DNA of 7,839 bases from DATEMK01 sp035275625. GTDB lineage: Bacteria; Bacteroidota; Bacteroidia; AKYH767-A; OLB10. Below the pieces are notes generated by a model, which was given only the letters and a program-made list of their open reading frames with translations, searched no databases and was not told where the DNA came from. Shown one piece after another: positions 5,094 through 7,839 of this stretch (positions within the stretch are counted from its first letter, which is position 1; every line of letters starts with the position of its first letter). The DNA lies in contig DATEMK010000125.1 of assembly GCA_035275625.1 (NCBI GenBank), positions 1 to 7,839 of the forward strand, given 5' to 3'. Position numbers and translations under genes: made by a program.

Positions 5094-5969
5094 CTATGGA
5101 ACAATTAACTTTACAGACAAGGGATCAACGGTTGCAACAATTTCATTACATGAATCTCCGGGCTCACCGTCTATATGCGTAATGATCTCCTGGTCAGAAG
5201 ATATAATGAATGATTTGCTTCTTATTATTTCTGCGTAAGCAGAGCCTGCTAATTTTCCGTTGAACAATTTAACCATAACAAAAACAATCTGATAAAACGG
5301 AATTTTTTTAAGAATGGTAACATCAATAATTCCGTCATTAACTCCGGCAAGGGGAGCAATTTTAGCCCCGTTTCCGAATTGCGATGCATTGGCAATTGCA
5401 ATCAGAAAAGCAGTTGTATTTATTTTTTTGCCGTCAAATTCAATCGTATAATTTTTTTGTTTGTATGAAAAGTATTCTTTCATGACCAGCTTTATGTAGG
5501 AAATAAATCCGCGTTTTCCATAGTTTGCAAAAAGATGCGCTATGTAGGCGTCAAAACCTGCACCGGCTATATTCATGCAAAACTTTCCATTGATCAGCAG
5601 GCTGTCAACATTTACCATATTTCCTTTTTTAATAACAGTAATTGCTTTTTCCATGTTCAGCGGAATGTTAAAATGACGTGCAAAGCCGTTTCCCGATCCC
5701 GTTGGAATAATTGCCAAAGCGGTGTTTGTATTTTTAAGTGATTGTGCAACTTCATTGATGGTTCCGTCACCACCGGTTGCTGCAACGATGTCAAATTTAT
5801 TTTTTACCGCTTCAGCCGCTAATTCTATTGCATGACCGGCACGCTCAGTGAAAATTATTTCAGCATCAAAATCATTTTTATTACACGATCGTTTTATAAT
5901 TGCCGAAATCTCAGTATTAAAACCTGTTCCGGCTTTAGGATTCAGAATGAAAAGGATTTTCTTTTTCAT
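5094..5969 (-). CDS. Diacylglycerol kinase family lipid kinase (YegS/DgkB type)
   Basis: A 291-residue soluble lipid kinase of the DAGK catalytic superfamily, normal length. ILNPKAGTG (8-16) is the N-terminal phosphate-binding strand, ATGGDGTINEV (64-74) carries the signature GGDGT, IPTGSGNGFARHF (88-100) is the second nucleotide-binding block, NIAGAGFDA (133-141) begins the lipid-binding beta sandwich, and IDGEP (266-270) is the conserved C-terminal motif. It transfers phosphate from ATP to diacylglycerol or a related lipid at the inner membrane face. The exact lipid cannot be read: DgkB, YegS and sphingosine-kinase-like members share these motifs. It lies downstream of an LTA-synthase-like gene on the same strand, whose reaction would produce diacylglycerol. 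The 229-bp gap contains a MITE; without it and one target copy the gap would be 78 bp, compatible with a former operon. ATG 5969 starts a clean MKKKILFI. Confidence 0.9.
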   Translation of the reverse strand: MKKKILFILNPKAGTGFNTEISAIIKRSCNKNDFDAEIIFTERAGHAIELAAEAVKNKFDIVAATGGDGTINEVAQSLKNTNTALAIIPTGSGNGFARHFNIPLNMEKAITVIKKGNMVNVDSLLINGKFCMNIAGAGFDAYIAHLFANYGKRGFISYIKLVMKEYFSYKQKNYTIEFDGKKINTTAFLIAIANASQFGNGAKIAPLAGVNDGIIDVTILKKIPFYQIVFVMVKLFNGKLAGSAYAEIIRSKSFIISSDQEIITHIDGEPGDSCNEIVATVDPLSVKLIVP

Positions 5970-6003
5970 CTGTTTATATTTCTATGTTTTGGTCCGATGG
6001 ATT

Positions 6004-6162
6004 GCGCATGAGGTAGTGGGGTCAGCCTGAAACACGGAAGAGTTTCCCGCAGATTACGCAGATGCCCGCAGAAAAGAAATCAGCGGAAATCTGCGTAATC
6101 TGCGGGAAATAAAAAATTTTAATGATACTAAACGCTAAAAACTTACCCACTACCGCGCATGA
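6004..6162. mobile_element. MITE (143 bp) with 9-bp TIRs and 8-bp target-site duplication
   Basis: GCGCATGA occurs at 6004-6011 and again at 6155-6162. Directly inside the two copies are GGTAGTGGG (6012-6020) and its exact reverse complement CCCACTACC (6146-6154). A perfect 8-bp duplication abutting perfect terminal inverted repeats marks a transposition event by a DDE-type enzyme. The 143-bp element has no gene, and a 67-bp hairpin lies inside it. The parent transposase family is not identifiable; several IS families make 8-bp duplications. Confidence 0.8.
6043..6109. repeat. Near-perfect 67-bp hairpin inside the MITE
   Basis: Two perfect 21-bp arms, 6043-6063 (starting TTTCCCGCAGATTACG) and 6089-6109. 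Between them CCGCAGA and TCAGCGG continue the stem with one mismatch around AAAGAAA. Similar CGCAGATTACGCAGAT sequence is, from memory, a common dispersed intergenic motif in Bacteroidota genomes. It lacks a following T-run and is not a typical terminator. Confidence 0.85.
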
Positions 6163-6198
6163 TATTATTTCGTTTAGTTGCATTGAATCACAGGTATT

Positions 6199-7839
6199 TT
6201 ATTTTTTTACAATTTCATTATGAATCATTGCATGGTTGAATTGCTGAATGACGGATTTGAGCAACAAAGAATTTTTTCCGGCATCAGCATGATTTTCTGA
6301 AAGTATATTCTTCTGTATGAGGCTGTCACTCTTGTATGAATATAAAGCCATGTTTTTCTCACCATCGAACTGAAGTAAATTTTCATTGGTAATCAACTGG
6401 TAATAATCGTTCAGGAAATTTGCCGCAAAATGTGTAACGGCTGTATCAAAAACACTGTTTCCGAAAGCGCTGAAAGGCTTATCATAGTTCAGCAAATCCA
6501 AAACAGAGGGTAAGATATCACATTGCTGTGTAACTAAACCTGACCTCCCCTTGAGGCTGGAATTATGCCGGTAAAATAAAACAGGTATTTCATAAATGCC
6601 TTTTTTAGTCTGGTACTGAGCGTACTCCGCAGGTCCTGTATGGTCAGCTGTAAGAACAAATAATGTGCTGTCAAACCAGGGCTGTTTTGATGCATTTTCA
6701 AAAAAAGTTTTTAAAGAATAATCAGCATACATAATGCTCTCATGAATCGGCAGCGTGCCTTTTTTAAATTTTCCTTTATACCCTGGAGGAATGGCATAAG
6801 GATGATGCGAGGAAAGTGAAAACACGCAAGTCATAAACGGCTGCTTCATTTTATTCATCTCTGAGATAAAATAATTGTAAAATTTATTATCATACACGCC
6901 CCAGTTACCATCGTAATCTTTTTCACCGTATTCATTTCTTCCTTTGTAAAAATCAAACCCCGCAGCTTTTGCAAAATTGTCAAATCCCATAGTGCCGTTA
7001 TTCCCGCCATGAAAAAATCCGGCTGCATATCCTTTTTCCCCCAGCAGGGAGGCCAATGAATTTATTTTATTTGAATTGTATGCAGAAGTAATGTAGGGTT
7101 CATTCATCAGGGCAGGAATACTTGCCACAACAGCCGGAATCCCTTCAATGGATTTCTTTGCATTTGCATACGCATTTGTAAAAATAAATCCTTCATTTAT
7201 CAATGAATCAAAAAAAGGAGTGTAGCCTTCATAGTTGTTTAAGCCACCAATGTATTCTTTTGAAAAACTCTCGAGGATGATGATGATAACATTGAGATTT
7301 CTGAATGGCTGCGGTTTTTTATACTGGTGATGAAGAGAAAAATATTTTTCACATGTCTCCTCTTCCATATATTTTACATCTGCCAGCTCAATTTTACCGA
7401 GCGTTTTGATGATCGTAAACGGGGTATTTAAAATAAGTGATGCATTTTGAACAGTAGAATATTTTGTGGCCGCAAGAATTCCCATTGGTTTAAATTGCAG
7501 CCCTCCCCTTGAAACAACAATTCCTGAAGCAGTTACCAGGAGAACAATCAGCCAGCTTAATAATTGGATGGAAAGTTTTTTTGGAACGGTGGAAGTCTTT
7601 CTTTGAATTTTGTTATAAAGACGCACCATCAGGAAAACCAATAAAAAAAATATGACAAGCACATACCAGAAATCAAGTATCATCCTCGGCACGGTGTTTT
7701 GAATGTCATCTCCAAGAGAAAGAATCCTGAATAATTCTGCGGTAGTCCTTTTTGCAATGAACCTGAAAAAAACAAAATCAATACAACCGGGAAGCAGGGA
7801 AACTGTATTCACCAGGATAAAAATTGATTTTAGTATCCG
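6199..7839 (-). CDS. LTA-synthase-like membrane phosphotransferase/sulfatase (5' end outside window)
   Basis: An LtaS/OpgB-type enzyme of the alkaline phosphatase superfamily: membrane anchor plus extracytoplasmic catalytic domain. The frame is open to the window edge, so the GTG at 7812 is not the real start; at least nine more residues (RILKSIFIL) precede it. Numbering from 7812, CIDFVFFRFIAKRTT (10-24) is the typical loop after an early membrane segment, and further segments lie at about 45-66 and 82-101. Catalytic and metal residues: Glu181 in IIILESFS, Ser221 in AKKSIEGIP as probable nucleophile (Thr in Gram-positive LtaS), His268 in FFHGGNNG, His336/337 in SSHHPY, and Asp390-His391 in TADHTGP. 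Family members transfer glycerol phosphate or phosphoethanolamine from phospholipids to glycans or lipids; the acceptor here is unknown. The downstream lipid kinase could recycle the diacylglycerol released. Confidence 0.88.
   Translation of the reverse strand, partial: RILKSIFILVNTVSLLPGCIDFVFFRFIAKRTTAELFRILSLGDDIQNTVPRMILDFWYVLVIFFLLVFLMVRLYNKIQRKTSTVPKKLSIQLLSWLIVLLVTASGIVVSRGGLQFKPMGILAATKYSTVQNASLILNTPFTIIKTLGKIELADVKYMEEETCEKYFSLHHQYKKPQPFRNLNVIIIILESFSKEYIGGLNNYEGYTPFFDSLINEGFIFTNAYANAKKSIEGIPAVVASIPALMNEPYITSAYNSNKINSLASLLGEKGYAAGFFHGGNNGTMGFDNFAKAAGFDFYKGRNEYGEKDYDGNWGVYDNKFYNYFISEMNKMKQPFMTCVFSLSSHHPYAIPPGYKGKFKKGTLPIHESIMYADYSLKTFFENASKQPWFDSTLFVLTADHTGPAEYAQYQTKKGIYEIPVLFYRHNSSLKGRSGLVTQQCDILPSVLDLLNYDKPFSAFGNSVFDTAVTHFAANFLNDYYQLITNENLLQFDGEKNMALYSYKSDSLIQKNILSENHADAGKNSLLLKSVIQQFNHAMIHNEIVKK

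Noticed and set aside
6043..6109. Terminator of the LTA-synthase-like gene
   Set aside because: The hairpin is strong but on the - strand is followed by mixed sequence; it belongs to the inserted MITE.

Overview
The window looks like chromosomal DNA of a member of the Bacteroidota. The main evidence is a Por-type (T9SS type A) C-terminal sorting domain, a perfect Bacteroidota-style promoter (TTG-N21-TACCTTTG), start codons without clear Shine-Dalgarno sequences, low G+C, and RAYT and LTA-synthase-like proteins of the kind common in that phylum. No rRNA or tRNA is present, so no genus can be named.

Left part (1-1130): six copies of a 42-bp tandem repeat (11-247), readable on the + strand as a Lys-rich 14-residue repeat with one in-frame stop; a hairpin terminator (266-302); then a complete-looking REP/RAYT element (339-1104). 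In that element a Y1 HUH transposase gene lies between two 35-bp inverted copies of a REP-like hairpin. The transposase reading frame is shifted near its N-terminus.

Middle part (1127-2590): a secreted T9SS cargo gene on the - strand, split by a frameshift at a run of six G. Upstream of it are a 38-codon remnant of a LuxR-type helix-turn-helix gene and a compact structured segment (2378-2487). This segment has four hairpins, and two of its loops carry a 6-nt perfect complementarity. A consensus Bacteroidota promoter points into it on the - strand. It is the best candidate here for an undescribed RNA element.

Right part (2589-7839): an alpha/beta hydrolase (+), converging on a - strand series: an LTA-synthase-like membrane phosphotransferase (open at the window edge), a diacylglycerol-kinase-family lipid kinase, a YciH/SUI1 translation factor and a heme-free sulfite-oxidase-family molybdoenzyme. 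The first two make biochemical sense together: LtaS-type enzymes release diacylglycerol from phosphatidylglycerol and DgkB-type kinases recycle it. A 143-bp MITE with 9-bp terminal inverted repeats and a perfect 8-bp target duplication has inserted between them. Several other gaps hold their own, mutually unrelated palindromic repeat (3284-3438, 4985-5076).
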